Below, in pieces: positions 1 through 8,781 of a stretch of 37,804 nucleotides of DNA. The stretch is from contig JALVXC010000107.1 of the NCBI GenBank assembly GCA_027038275.1, forward strand, positions 1-37,804, read 5' to 3'. A model generated the notes under the pieces. The model did no database searches. It worked only from the letters and a program-made list of their open reading frames with translations, and was not told where the DNA came from. The stretch is from Campylobacteraceae bacterium. Its GTDB lineage: Bacteria; Campylobacterota; Campylobacteria; Campylobacterales; Sulfurovaceae. Position 1 is the first letter of the stretch; each line of letters starts with the position of its first letter. Both the position numbers and the translations under genes were made by a program.

Positions 1-248
1 GTATAGATATAGTCACTTCCTGCTACAGTCGAACCATTATCTACAGTCTTATAGTGAACAGTTAATGACCCAAATAGAGAAGAGGGAGGAGATTCAATAG
101 TAACATTAAACTCTAAATAGCCATCAGGTTCATGAATAGATGAAGCATCAGAAATATTAATATTTTTTAACAAAATATTATCAGCAAACAATGAGGTGTT
201 AAAAATGATTATCCATAAAAATAGAAATTTTTTAAAAAAAGTATCCAA
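1..248 (-). CDS. Secreted Calx-beta domain protein, N-terminal part (runs off left edge)
   Basis: The reading frame starts at a TTG (248-246) preceded at good spacing by AAAGGA, and stays open to the window edge, giving 82 residues. The first ~25 residues form a signal peptide (two lysines, then FLFLWIIIFNTSLFA), so the protein is exported. The next residues resemble the start of a Calx-beta domain: a strand ending in an acidic EPDG turn, then SLTVHYKTVDNGSTVAGSDY, which fits the family pattern V-Y-T-x-dGTA-x-xG-DY. Calx-beta domains bind calcium and usually occur in large surface or adhesin-like proteins; the full size cannot be seen here. It is divergent from nothing nearby: proC upstream is on the same strand. 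Confidence 0.7.
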   Translation of the reverse strand, partial: MDTFFKKFLFLWIIIFNTSLFADNILLKNINISDASSIHEPDGYLEFNVTIESPPSSLFGSLTVHYKTVDNGSTVAGSDYIY

Positions 249-257
249 TGTTATTCC

Positions 258-307
258 TTTAAGAAATATAAATTATTTTTATTATAATATTTTTATAATT
301 TCTTAAA
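258..307. promoter_or_regulatory. Inverted repeat around the -10 region of the Calx-beta gene
   Basis: A perfect 10-bp inverted repeat (TTTAAGAAAT at 258-267 and ATTTCTTAAA at 298-307) flanks an AT-rich 30-bp stretch holding TATAAT on the minus strand (286-281). Its inner edge touches the ribosome-binding site of the Calx-beta gene. It could be an operator or a leader hairpin; the very AT-rich context makes a chance match possible. Confidence 0.3.
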
Positions 308-355
308 GTTTAATTTAGATAAATAATATAAAATTAATTTAATAATTTTTAATAT

Positions 356-1102
356 TTATTTCTGTGTAACCCTAAAAGCCTCCCCTACAGCCTTAATAAA
401 AGCACCTCTTACAGCCCCCTCCTCCAACGCTCCATAAGCAGCAGCTGTTGTTCCTGCTGGACTCATGACCGAATCTTTAATGAGTGCTGGGTGATTAGAG
501 GCAATAAGTGGTGCAAAACCTTTAAACAGAGAGTTAGTTACCCCAATAGCATCTACTCTCTTCATTCCCTCTTTAACCAAACCGTCCATCATAGCCTCAG
601 CAACTAAAGTCAAAAGTGCAGGACCAGAACCTGCTATGGCAGTAGCTATATCCACCTCCTTTTCACTATCTACCCAAAAGACATCTCCAATAACAGAAAA
701 AATCTCTTTTGCTTCCTCTTTTTTAGCAACATTTCCCGTCATTACAGAAGTAGAAGCTTGAAACTTAGCCGCAACATTAGGCATAACTCTTACTACATTT
801 TTAGTAGATATATTAGCTCTTAAAGCCTCTATTGTAGTACCTGCTAAAACAGAGTAGAGTGAGTCTGCTTCACCGCTAAGTTGCTCTCCTACACTCTTTA
901 GGGCATATGGTTTAACAGCTAGTAAAATATTTTTCTTAGTAATATCAAAATTCTCTAAAGCATAAACCTTAGCTGAAAACTCCTCTTTTATCTTCTCTAA
1001 CTTAGTTATATCTCGTGCTACAAACTCTAATTTATAGGTATCTTTTAGTCCATAAGCAATCGCCATTGCCATGGAACCAGGTCCAATAATTGTCAATGTC
1101 AA
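356..1102 (-). CDS. proC: Pyrroline-5-carboxylate reductase
   Basis: ProC catalyses the last step of proline synthesis, NAD(P)H reduction of pyrroline-5-carboxylate, in the cytoplasm. The N-terminal Rossmann motif reads IIGPGSMAMAIAYGL, and the C-terminal dimerisation domain has the family signature around GSGPALLTLVAEAMMDG and the typical VMSPAGTTAAAYGALE segment. I place the start at a TTG (1102-1100): AAAAGGGG lies seven bases upstream, and an extended -10 (TGCTATAAT, minus strand 1138-1130) would start transcription near 1123. The longer open frame up to 1183 begins upstream of that promoter and has no Rossmann-like sequence, so I reject it. The product is then 248 residues, slightly short of the usual 255-275. 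It is divergent from bamD. Confidence 0.92.
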   Translation of the reverse strand: MTLTIIGPGSMAMAIAYGLKDTYKLEFVARDITKLEKIKEEFSAKVYALENFDITKKNILLAVKPYALKSVGEQLSGEADSLYSVLAGTTIEALRANISTKNVVRVMPNVAAKFQASTSVMTGNVAKKEEAKEIFSVIGDVFWVDSEKEVDIATAIAGSGPALLTLVAEAMMDGLVKEGMKRVDAIGVTNSLFKGFAPLIASNHPALIKDSVMSPAGTTAAAYGALEEGAVRGAFIKAVGEAFRVTQK

Positions 1103-1129
1103 AACAAAACCCCTTTTTGATTTTTGGTG

Positions 1130-1138
1130 ATTATAGCA
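1130..1138 (-). promoter_or_regulatory. Extended -10 promoter of proC
   Basis: TGCTATAAT on the minus strand. The same nine bases precede der and trpS, which fits the Campylobacterota sigma-70 promoter type with a weak -35. It sits 28 bases upstream of the proposed TTG start. Confidence 0.55.
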
Positions 1139-1141
1139 AAA

Positions 1142-1147
1142 TATAAT
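1142..1147 (+). promoter_or_regulatory. -10 element of bamD
   Basis: TATAAT on the plus strand, back to back with the proC promoter in the divergent gap. The bamD ribosome-binding site AAGG follows at 1187-1190. Confidence 0.45.
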
Positions 1148-1193
1148 AGATATTGAGGTATTATATTTTTTTAAAAGTTTCAATATAAGGTTA

Positions 1194-1853
1194 ATGATGA
1201 GAATTCAATTAGATATTAAAAAATTAGGAGCAGTTCTGCTCTTTATATTATTTTTCACAGCTTGTAGCAACAAAGATGCAGTTAATGAATATGATAGACC
1301 TGCAATCTATTGGTATAATCAAGTTGTAAAAGAGATTGCTTCATCTAACCTAGACAAAGCAGACAACTACTATATTTCACTTAGAAGTGAACATGCTCAC
1401 TCTCCTCTTTTACCTACAGCCACTATGCTTTTAGCACAAGCTCACATGGAGGAGCAGGAGTATATTATGGCAGACTACTATCTCGATGAGTATCTTAAAA
1501 AATATGCAAAAGGAACTAAGATAGAACAGGCAAAATTCTTAAAAATCAAAGCAGCTTTTTTAGGTATAAAAGATATTAACAAAGATCAGCAACTGATGCT
1601 TGACACCTTAGCCAATGTAGATAAGTTTGTTAAACGCTATCCTCACTCTATCTATCTACCTGTTGTAGATACCATTAAAGTTCGCCTTCATATGGCTCAA
1701 TATATGCTTAATGAAAACATTGCTAATCTCTATAAGCGACTGGGGAAAGAGAAAGGATTTAAAAAATATAAAGAAAAAAATGCACACTCTCCTCTTAACA
1801 TGGCAGACATTAAAGTTCCAGAAGTTAGCTTTTTAGAAAGTATCTTTAACTAA
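1194..1853 (+). CDS. bamD: Outer membrane assembly lipoprotein BamD-like
   Basis: This is a lipoprotein with TPR-type helical repeats, matching BamD (ComL), the BAM-complex subunit that helps insert beta-barrel proteins into the outer membrane. The N-terminus has a hydrophobic stretch and a lipobox ending in FFTAC (Cys24). Helical repeats follow, e.g. RPAIYWYNQVVKEI, LPTATMLLAQAHMEEQEY and ADYYLDEYLKKYAKGTK, the typical outer-membrane-lipoprotein TPR pattern. At 219 residues it is near the usual size. Two ATGs are adjacent (1194 and 1197); AAGG at 1187-1190 suits the second slightly better. Lon follows after 17 bases on the same strand, so the two are probably co-transcribed. Confidence 0.82.
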   Translation: MMRIQLDIKKLGAVLLFILFFTACSNKDAVNEYDRPAIYWYNQVVKEIASSNLDKADNYYISLRSEHAHSPLLPTATMLLAQAHMEEQEYIMADYYLDEYLKKYAKGTKIEQAKFLKIKAAFLGIKDINKDQQLMLDTLANVDKFVKRYPHSIYLPVVDTIKVRLHMAQYMLNENIANLYKRLGKEKGFKKYKEKNAHSPLNMADIKVPEVSFLESIFN

Positions 1854-1870
1854 AATATTGGGAAAAGAGT

Positions 1871-4303
1871 ATGCAATTAAGTAATTACGAACCATTTCCA
1901 ACTCAGATACCAGTTATCATAGAAGATGAACTCTTTTTATACCCTTTTATGATTTCCCCTATTTTTTTAACAAAAAAAGAGGACATAGATGCTGCCACTT
2001 TTGCCATGGAGAAGAACTCCTTAATTTTGCTTACTACTACTAAAGAGAGTTTTGAGGGTTCACGAGAAGAGGAAGATATTCATAAGATTGGAGTTATTGG
2101 CTCTATTATGCGTAAGGTAAATATTCCTGATGGTCGTGTCAAGATTCTTTTTCAAGGACTTGCACGAGGTGAAATTATTAGTGATTTAGAGAGTGTTGAG
2201 ATAGAAAATCTTACTTTTCAAAGTGCTATGGTATACCTACTTGAGAACAAACCTTATGATGAGCTAAAAACTAATGCACTAATAGCACTATTGAACGAAA
2301 AAATTAAACTTCTATCTAAAATAAACAACTCTATTCCATCTGATTTACTTAAAACTATTTCAGAGACCGATAACCCATACCGAATTGTAGACTTAGTCTC
2401 ATCTTTGCTTAAACTCTCAAAAACTGAAGCTTATGAGCTTTATGCCAATGATGATGTAGAGCAGAGACTACTTAAAGTTATTGACATTATTGTCAATGAG
2501 ATGGAGTCTGCACGAGTTGAGCGTGAAATTCGCTCTAAAGTACACTCAAAAATTGAGCAGATTAACAAAGAGTACTTCTTAAAAGAGCAACTCAAAGAGA
2601 TTAATAAAGAGCTAGGTGTTGATACACAACGTGAAGAGGAGATAGAGGAGTTTAGAAAAAGGTTAGAGGAGCTAAAACCTAATCTTACAGAAGATGCCTA
2701 TACGGAGATAGAAAAACAGCTCAACCGTTTTGCAAGAATGCACCCAGAGTCAGCCGATGCAGCACAGATTCAAACCTACCTAGAGTATGTCTTTGAGATG
2801 CCATTTGGTAAGTTTAGTGATAAAGAGTTACAAGTAAAAGAGGTTCAAAAGAGACTCGACCTTGACCACTTTTCACTAGAAGAGCCCAAAAAGAGAATAG
2901 TAGAGTTCTTCTCTGTGCGACAACTAGCCGAACAGCGTGACATTGCTCTTGATGGAAGTGCAGGAGCAATTCTTTGCTTCTGGGGACCTCCTGGGGTTGG
3001 GAAAACATCACTTGCTAAGTCTATTGCTAAAGCATTAGATAGACCTTTAGTACGAATAGCCCTTGGTGGACTAGAAGATGTAAATGAGCTAAGAGGACAT
3101 AGAAGAACCTATGTTGGAGCAATGCCTGGGCGTTTAGTTCAAGGGTTTATTACAGCTAAGAGCATGAACCCTGTAGTTGTCTTAGATGAAATAGACAAAG
3201 TAGGACGAGGACACCGTGGAGACCCAACATCTGTTCTTTTAGAAATCCTAGACCCAGAGCAGAACAAAGAGTACCGTGACTACTACCTAAACTTTGACAT
3301 AGACCTAAGCAAAGCTATCTTTATAGCAACTGCTAATGATGTAGCACAGATACCTGCTCCACTTCGTGACCGTATGGAGTTTATTGAGGTAAGCTCCTAC
3401 ACACCAAATGAAAAGCTAGAGATTGCAAAACAGTATCTCATTCCTCAAGAGTTAAAAAAACATGCACTCAAAGAGGATGAGTTTGAGATAACTAACAAAG
3501 CTCTAAAGCTACTTATTGATGAGTATACAAGAGAACCAGGGGTAAGAGGGCTACGCCGTAAAATTGCAGGTATGATGAGAAAAGTAGCAACCAAACTACT
3601 TTTAGATAATGAGCTAGAGAGAGTAAAGATTAAAATCAAAGATTTACCTGAATTTGCCAACAAAAAGGTATTTGAAATCTCAAATGTTGACAAAGAACCT
3701 CTTGTTGGAGTAGTAAATGGTCTAGCGTGGACATCTGTAGGTGGAGATGTACTCAAAATAGAAGCCATTAAACTCAAAGGGAGAGGCTCTGTTAAACTTA
3801 CAGGTAGCCTTGGTGATGTTATGAAAGAGTCAGCTCATATTGCCTTTTCAGTTGTAAAAAGACTCATAGAAGATGGCTCTTTAACTATTGATAAAAATCT
3901 AATTCCCCTAAAAGAGAAAGAGTCTATAGAGAGTGTTGAGCCAAATGAAATCTTTAAGCGTTTCGATTTACATATTCACGTTCCAGAGGGTGCTACTCCA
4001 AAAGATGGACCAAGTGCTGGAATCACTATGGCTGTTGCTATTGCTTCAATTTTATCTGAACAAAAGGTAGACAACAAAATAGCCATGACAGGAGAGTTAA
4101 CCCTAACAGGAAAGGTTCTACCTATTGGTGGACTAAAAGAGAAACTCATAGCAGCATATAAAGCAGGAGTTACCAAAGCTCTTATTCCTGAAAAAAACTA
4201 TGAACGTGATTTAGAAGATATTCCTAGTGATGTAAAAGAGGCTATAGAGATTATTGCTATTTCAGAAATAGAAGATGTTTTAGAAGAGGCACTAATTCAT
4301 TAA
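1871..4303 (+). CDS. lon: ATP-dependent protease Lon
   Basis: Lon is the cytoplasmic ATP-dependent serine protease for damaged and regulatory proteins. The 810 residues show all family parts: an N-terminal substrate-binding domain starting FPTQIPVIIEDELFLYPFM; the long coiled middle; the AAA+ module with Walker A GPPGVGKTS (Lys378) and Walker B VVVLDEIDKV; and the C-terminal protease domain with the catalytic serine in PKDGPSAGIT (Ser715) and lysine in GGLKEKLIAA (Lys758), 43 residues apart as in E. coli Lon. Length is normal. No HrcA or HspR operator was recognised upstream. A GTAG-type hairpin begins two bases after the stop codon and may end the transcript. Confidence 0.98.
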   Translation: MQLSNYEPFPTQIPVIIEDELFLYPFMISPIFLTKKEDIDAATFAMEKNSLILLTTTKESFEGSREEEDIHKIGVIGSIMRKVNIPDGRVKILFQGLARGEIISDLESVEIENLTFQSAMVYLLENKPYDELKTNALIALLNEKIKLLSKINNSIPSDLLKTISETDNPYRIVDLVSSLLKLSKTEAYELYANDDVEQRLLKVIDIIVNEMESARVEREIRSKVHSKIEQINKEYFLKEQLKEINKELGVDTQREEEIEEFRKRLEELKPNLTEDAYTEIEKQLNRFARMHPESADAAQIQTYLEYVFEMPFGKFSDKELQVKEVQKRLDLDHFSLEEPKKRIVEFFSVRQLAEQRDIALDGSAGAILCFWGPPGVGKTSLAKSIAKALDRPLVRIALGGLEDVNELRGHRRTYVGAMPGRLVQGFITAKSMNPVVVLDEIDKVGRGHRGDPTSVLLEILDPEQNKEYRDYYLNFDIDLSKAIFIATANDVAQIPAPLRDRMEFIEVSSYTPNEKLEIAKQYLIPQELKKHALKEDEFEITNKALKLLIDEYTREPGVRGLRRKIAGMMRKVATKLLLDNELERVKIKIKDLPEFANKKVFEISNVDKEPLVGVVNGLAWTSVGGDVLKIEAIKLKGRGSVKLTGSLGDVMKESAHIAFSVVKRLIEDGSLTIDKNLIPLKEKESIESVEPNEIFKRFDLHIHVPEGATPKDGPSAGITMAVAIASILSEQKVDNKIAMTGELTLTGKVLPIGGLKEKLIAAYKAGVTKALIPEKNYERDLEDIPSDVKEAIEIIAISEIEDVLEEALIH

Positions 4304-4305
4304 CT

Positions 4306-4331
4306 GTAGGGTGCGATTGTGCTATCGCACC
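4306..4331 (+). repeat. GTAG-hairpin (REP-like element) after lon
   Basis: GTAG (4306-4309) is followed by a perfect 8-bp stem, GGTGCGAT (4310-4317) and ATCGCACC (4324-4331), with a 6-base loop. This 5'-GTAG-plus-hairpin layout is that of REP sequences. There is no T-run directly after it, so a plain intrinsic terminator is less likely, although it could still end lon transcription or stabilise the mRNA end. Confidence 0.6.
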
Positions 4332-4351
4332 AATCTAATTCTTCCTATCTT

Positions 4352-6265
4352 TTATACAATATTTCTTTTTAAATTTATTGATTTTACATAAAACTCAGAA
4401 GCATTATCTTTATCTTTTTCCAAAAAAGCTAAATAACTTCTATAAGCATAACTTCGTGCTAAACTATGATTAGCCAAAGGAAACTCTATTTTTAAACTCT
4501 TTTGAACTAAAGCAATAGCTTGATGAAGCTCTATTCCTGCCTCTATTGGCTTATTGTTTTCCAAATCTAACAGAGCTAAATCATTAAGTACTCTAACCAT
4601 CTCTAAGTTATACTTTAAATGACTTGATTTGTTTAACTTTCTATAGGAGAGAAGAGCTCTTTTATAGTGTCTCTTAGCTATAGAGTACTCTCCTTGTTTT
4701 GCCTCTATTTTAGCAAGTAATCTCTCCATCTCAATTAAATAGACCCTATATAGATTATTTCTATTTATCTCAAAGAGTTTTTTATAGATATCTAATGCCT
4801 GTTTATAGTATATTTTAGCAGATTTAAAATCTTTATCTTCCAATTTAAGCTGACTCAATGTACGATAAGATAGTGCTAAATAGGCATAATTTTTCATAGA
4901 TTTTTTATCTAATATAGGTTTAATAATCTCTATAGCCTTAAAATATTTTTTGAAAGCCAACTCTCTTTTATCCATAAGTAGATAGGTTCTAGCTAAACTA
5001 TTTAGACTCTTGTAATGAAGTAGTGCAAATTTAGACTTTCTATTTTTTGACATAATACTATAGAGTTCAATTGCCTCTTCTCTTAACTCAATAGAGGAAT
5101 TAAAATCTTGCTTATCATAAGCATAAAAATTAGCCATAATATTTAGAGCCATACCTAGACGTATTTTGCTACTCTCTTGTCCATCTTTTGCCTTTTTTCT
5201 GAGCTTTGCTAAGAGTTTTTTGTATATCTTATCTGACTGCTGTAGTAGTTTTTGCTTCTCTTTTTTATTTTTAGTAAATGTTCGCATTTTTGAAATTACT
5301 AAAGCATTAGCTATGGAATACTTCTCAAAATCTCTCTTAACTAAAGGTGAAATCTCCTCTAAAATTTGATGATAGATTTTCTCTGTAGCATTCATGTCTC
5401 CCATCTTTTCAAAAAGCTCTCCTTGATTAGCAAGTGTAGTTATTAACTCCTCTTTAGTTATCTTTTTACTCTTTAAAGCCTTATCATAAAGCTTTGTTGC
5501 TAAAGAGAGATTATTCTCTTTAACAAACTGCATAGCATAACTATTAAGCTCTTTAACTGTTGCATTAAAATCTTCACTTAAATTACCATCTTTTAAGACA
5601 AACTTAAAACCACTTTTCCCTTTAAAATTTTTAACAACACTCTCTGAACTATATTTTGCTTTCTCTTCATCTGAAACCATAGATGAGACAATAGAGGTAG
5701 TAATCTCCATCGCTTTAGCTACTTTTGGGTTAAGCGAATTACTATTGCTCTCGGAAAAACTATCTTTTAATATTTTTAATTTTTCAATATCTATCTCTAT
5801 TTTCTGCTCAACTACTGCTTTAGATTGTTGTCTATTGGTCTCTTGATAGCTCTTATTTGAGCCATTAAATATAGTAAAGAGTGAGTCTCCATAGATACTA
5901 AAGAGTATCCAAAAAATAGTAGCAAAAGTTAAAATAATTCCCAATATTATCCAAACTGTTTTACTACTTTTTTTCTTTTTTACATTAGACAAAAGTACCA
6001 TATTTTCATTATGGGCGATTGTTTTTAGATGCTCTTTAGCCTTTTCAATTAACTCTTCATCTTCATGATTTAAAGTAACAAAAGTTTTTCTAGCACCTAG
6101 TTTGGCTTCAAAATGGAAACCATAGAGTTCAGCTTTATTTAAAATCTTAATCATATCCCAAATAACTTGATTCATCTTAATTGTCTTGGAGTGAAGATTA
6201 GCAGAGTCCTCTTTACCACTCTCTGATGTAACGTCTGTAGGTATATAGGTATTAGTTCTTTTCAA
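4352..6265 (-). CDS. Membrane-anchored TPR protein of unknown function
   Basis: I do not recognise a named family. The 637-residue product has a ~100-residue cytoplasmic N-terminal part, one strong membrane helix at about residues 103-124 (TVWIILGIILTFATIFWILF), a lysine-rich linker, and then a long C-terminal region of tetratricopeptide-like repeats, e.g. LATKLYDKAL, NATEKIYHQIL, SAKIYYKQALDIYKKLFEIN and SIAKRHYKRALLSYRKLN. The positive-inside rule (KKKKSSK before the helix) puts the TPR part in the periplasm, where such repeats usually scaffold protein partners. The start is TTG, with AAGGAT just upstream. It is on its own: downstream lies lon (convergent), upstream the M16-like gene on the same strand 118 bases away. 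Confidence 0.75.
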   Translation of the reverse strand: MKRTNTYIPTDVTSESGKEDSANLHSKTIKMNQVIWDMIKILNKAELYGFHFEAKLGARKTFVTLNHEDEELIEKAKEHLKTIAHNENMVLLSNVKKKKSSKTVWIILGIILTFATIFWILFSIYGDSLFTIFNGSNKSYQETNRQQSKAVVEQKIEIDIEKLKILKDSFSESNSNSLNPKVAKAMEITTSIVSSMVSDEEKAKYSSESVVKNFKGKSGFKFVLKDGNLSEDFNATVKELNSYAMQFVKENNLSLATKLYDKALKSKKITKEELITTLANQGELFEKMGDMNATEKIYHQILEEISPLVKRDFEKYSIANALVISKMRTFTKNKKEKQKLLQQSDKIYKKLLAKLRKKAKDGQESSKIRLGMALNIMANFYAYDKQDFNSSIELREEAIELYSIMSKNRKSKFALLHYKSLNSLARTYLLMDKRELAFKKYFKAIEIIKPILDKKSMKNYAYLALSYRTLSQLKLEDKDFKSAKIYYKQALDIYKKLFEINRNNLYRVYLIEMERLLAKIEAKQGEYSIAKRHYKRALLSYRKLNKSSHLKYNLEMVRVLNDLALLDLENNKPIEAGIELHQAIALVQKSLKIEFPLANHSLARSYAYRSYLAFLEKDKDNASEFYVKSINLKRNIV

Positions 6266-6383
6266 AAAATATCCTTAAAATAATATTAAAAGATATTTTA
6301 ATGAAATTAACCTAAGAAACAAATAAGATATGACTACTATTGCACTAAATAAAGAGGTTTAAAGCTATTTTATTATATTTACC

Positions 6384-7667
6384 CTACTCTCCTGTTACCA
6401 CAGAAAAAGAAATCTTTGAAATCTCGTTATGTCTCTTAATAAAATCATTTAGCTCTTTAAGTTTAATAGCCTCTATCTTTTTTAACTCCTCTTTAGTGTG
6501 TCCTAAAGGTTGATTGTTGTAGTACTCATGAAAAGCTCTGTTGAGTCTCTGAGAGAGAGTCTCATTTCTAAGAGGTTCAGAGCCAAGCAGAAACTGCTGT
6601 GCAGAGCTTAACTCCTCTTGGGTTACACCTTTGTCTAAAAATGTTTTAACTACCTCTTTAACAGAAGCTACAGACTCATCTTTACTCTTAACTTTGGTTT
6701 GAAGATACCCTGAAAAGTAACTATGTGTTTTGTTAATGTTAAAACGGCTATAGGCAGAGTAGGCTAAACCTTTTTTAACTCTTATCTCTTCCATAAGACG
6801 CGAACCAAAACCTGAACTTCCTAAAATAAAAGATGCAACCCTAGATAGGTATCGCTCTTTTGAGTCATAAGGTACATCTAAAGGAGAACCAAAGTAGATA
6901 TATGCCTGTTTACTTGGAACAATCTTCTTTTTTATCTGCTCTTTTGCAATAGGCTTCATTGTTGGTATAGATTTTACCTCTACTTTAGGTAGCAACGCAA
7001 GAACAGAAGTTGCTAATTTTTTAGCCTCTGTTTGATTTAAATCTCCACCCATAACCACAATAGCGTTGTTAACTCCTAAATAGCTTTTAACTTGTGTCTC
7101 AATATCTTCTAAAGTAATGCTTTTAACACTCTGTAGTGTTCCTAGTGATGGTTTAGCCAAGGGAGTATTTGGAAACAACATCTTTTTCATCTCTAATGAA
7201 GAGATGTAGTCAAAGTCACTCTCTTTTCTCTTTAGTGTACCTAAGGTCTTTGTCTTAATCTTTTGGAGAGTATCTTTTGAGTAGTTAGGGTCTAAAAGTA
7301 GCTCTTTTAGTCTATCTATTGCTTGACTAAACTGCTCTTTTAGTGAACCAACCTCTAAAACAAAAGTCTCTTTTCCTGCATGAGCAGAAAGTGAAATGGC
7401 ATGGTTGTCAAGTTTTGTTGCAAAACCTGTACTTCCATCTTTTTTTGTCCCCTCATTAAGCAAAGAGGCTGTCATCTTTACTAAACCATCTTTGCTGTCT
7501 GTTAGAGAACCTGCATTTTTAAAAATAAGTTGCATAGAGGCAATTGGTAGATTTTTATCCTCTTCAAATATAAAAGGTACTTTAGTACCATTAACCTCAA
7601 TATTGCTAAGGTTAGCACTCATTAAAATTCCTTGTATTGTAACTAGTAAAAGTAATATTTTTTTCAT
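6384..7667 (-). CDS. M16-family peptidase-like protein lacking the zinc motif
   Basis: The 427-residue product has an N-terminal signal sequence (about 17 residues) and two M16-type halves; the second carries the conserved segment EEIRVKKGLAYSAYSRF, which matches the R/Y motif that shapes the M16 substrate pocket. The zinc-binding HxxEH motif expected in the first half is absent: the matching stretch reads DGLVKMTASLLNEGT. I therefore read it as the non-catalytic type, as in two-subunit M16 complexes and in the Helicobacter/Campylobacter homologues annotated as processing protease. It is probably periplasmic. It starts 8 bases after the end of mqnC, with a weak GGTCAAGAG site, so it is likely the last gene of that operon. 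Confidence 0.8.
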   Translation of the reverse strand: MKKILLLLVTIQGILMSANLSNIEVNGTKVPFIFEEDKNLPIASMQLIFKNAGSLTDSKDGLVKMTASLLNEGTKKDGSTGFATKLDNHAISLSAHAGKETFVLEVGSLKEQFSQAIDRLKELLLDPNYSKDTLQKIKTKTLGTLKRKESDFDYISSLEMKKMLFPNTPLAKPSLGTLQSVKSITLEDIETQVKSYLGVNNAIVVMGGDLNQTEAKKLATSVLALLPKVEVKSIPTMKPIAKEQIKKKIVPSKQAYIYFGSPLDVPYDSKERYLSRVASFILGSSGFGSRLMEEIRVKKGLAYSAYSRFNINKTHSYFSGYLQTKVKSKDESVASVKEVVKTFLDKGVTQEELSSAQQFLLGSEPLRNETLSQRLNRAFHEYYNNQPLGHTKEELKKIEAIKLKELNDFIKRHNEISKISFSVVTGE

Positions 7668-7675
7668 CTCTTGAC

Positions 7676-8740
7676 CTAAAATCTCTCTAAAATTTCATAA
7701 GCTGTATTTCGCTTTGCAGGGTGTTCACCCACATCACGAATCAACTCTATCATCTCTTTTTGGTTCATAGAGTTTGCTGCTCCTGCCGCCGAGACTACAT
7801 TCTCTTCCATCATGGTTGAGCCTAAATCATTTGCTCCAAACTTTAAAGCCATCTGACCGATGTAGCTTCCTTGGGTTACCCATGAGCTTTGAATGTTGGG
7901 AATATTATCTAAAAATAGCCGTGCTACAGCTAAATAGCGTAAATATTGGTTAGGAGTTGTCTTTGTAATGGTCGGGAGTTCACGCTTTAGTTGTGTATTG
8001 TCACTCTGGTAACTCCACATAATAAAGGCTCTAAACCCACCTGTCTCATCTTGAAGTTGTCGTACATAGTCCCAATGCTCCACAATCTCACGTGTTGTCT
8101 CAACTGTTCCATACATCATGGTAGCTGTTGATTTAATGCCAAGCTTATGAGCCTCACGATGAACCTCTAACCACTTTTGAGTTCCCAATTTTTTAGGAGC
8201 AATAATATCACGAACCCTATCAGAGAGTATCTCAGCACCTGCTCCTGGAATAGAGCTTAAACCTTTAGCTTTTAGACGAGCCAATACTTCTGAAACTGAG
8301 AGCTTAGAACGCCCTGCAATATAGTCTATCTCTATAGCTGAAAACCCATGAATAGTAATAGTCGGGTACTTGTTATGAATATGCTCTACCAAATCTTCAT
8401 ACCACTCAATTTGAAGTTTTGGGTGAACTCCACCTTGAAAAAGAATCTGTGTTCCACCAATAGCTATGAGTTCCTCTATCTTCTCATCTATCTCATCAAA
8501 GGTTAAAATGTAAGAATCTTCCTTTTTCTCATGAGTGTAAAAAGCACAAAATTTACAGTCTACCCAACAGATATTGGTGTAGTTGATATTTCTGTCAACC
8601 ACAAAGGTTGTTACCCCTTTTGGGTGTAACCTCTTTTTTACCTCGGTTGCCATACGTCCAAGTGTTTTTAGGTCTGCTTTTTCAATTAGCTCTACGGCTT
8701 CATCTATGGTCATTCTTTTATTCTGGTTTAATGCACTCAT
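7676..8740 (-). CDS. mqnC: Cyclic dehypoxanthinyl futalosine synthase, radical SAM
   Basis: MqnC cyclises dehypoxanthine futalosine in the futalosine route to menaquinone, the respiratory quinone of Campylobacterota. The 354-residue product carries the radical-SAM cluster motif C-x3-C-x2-C in NICWVDCKFCAF (Cys58, Cys62, Cys65), preceded by DRNINYTN, which is typical of MqnC rather than MqnE. Further family segments are LFQGGVHPKLQIEWYEDL, HGFSAIEIDY and SIPGAGAEILSDRVRD. It starts at ATG with a strong AAGGAG site. A degenerate GTAG-hairpin fills the 37-base gap between nusB and this site. The other menaquinone genes are not in the window. Confidence 0.95.
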   Translation of the reverse strand: MSALNQNKRMTIDEAVELIEKADLKTLGRMATEVKKRLHPKGVTTFVVDRNINYTNICWVDCKFCAFYTHEKKEDSYILTFDEIDEKIEELIAIGGTQILFQGGVHPKLQIEWYEDLVEHIHNKYPTITIHGFSAIEIDYIAGRSKLSVSEVLARLKAKGLSSIPGAGAEILSDRVRDIIAPKKLGTQKWLEVHREAHKLGIKSTATMMYGTVETTREIVEHWDYVRQLQDETGGFRAFIMWSYQSDNTQLKRELPTITKTTPNQYLRYLAVARLFLDNIPNIQSSWVTQGSYIGQMALKFGANDLGSTMMEENVVSAAGAANSMNQKEMIELIRDVGEHPAKRNTAYEILERF

Positions 8741-8754
8741 TGGTCTCCTTTATG

Positions 8755-8781
8755 GGGGACAGACACGGAGGTCGCCCCTAC
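8755..8781 (-). repeat. GTAG-hairpin (REP-like element) between nusB and mqnC
   Basis: Read on the minus strand, GTAG (8781-8778) is followed by GGGCGACC and, after a short loop, by GTCTGTCCCC. The stem is imperfect: GGGG pairs with CCCC, then one C:G pair and GAC with GTC, with two single-base bulges. The TAG of this GTAG is the stop codon of nusB, and the other edge lies next to the mqnC ribosome-binding site. Confidence 0.5.

Noticed and set aside
1103-1183. Upstream extension of proC to an ATG at 1183
   Set aside because: The extension lies upstream of the likely proC promoter, has no ribosome-binding site, and adds residues that do not match the Rossmann start.
2814-4176. Several open frames antisense to lon
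   Set aside because: They mirror the conserved lon codons, show no ribosome-binding sites and no protein family features.
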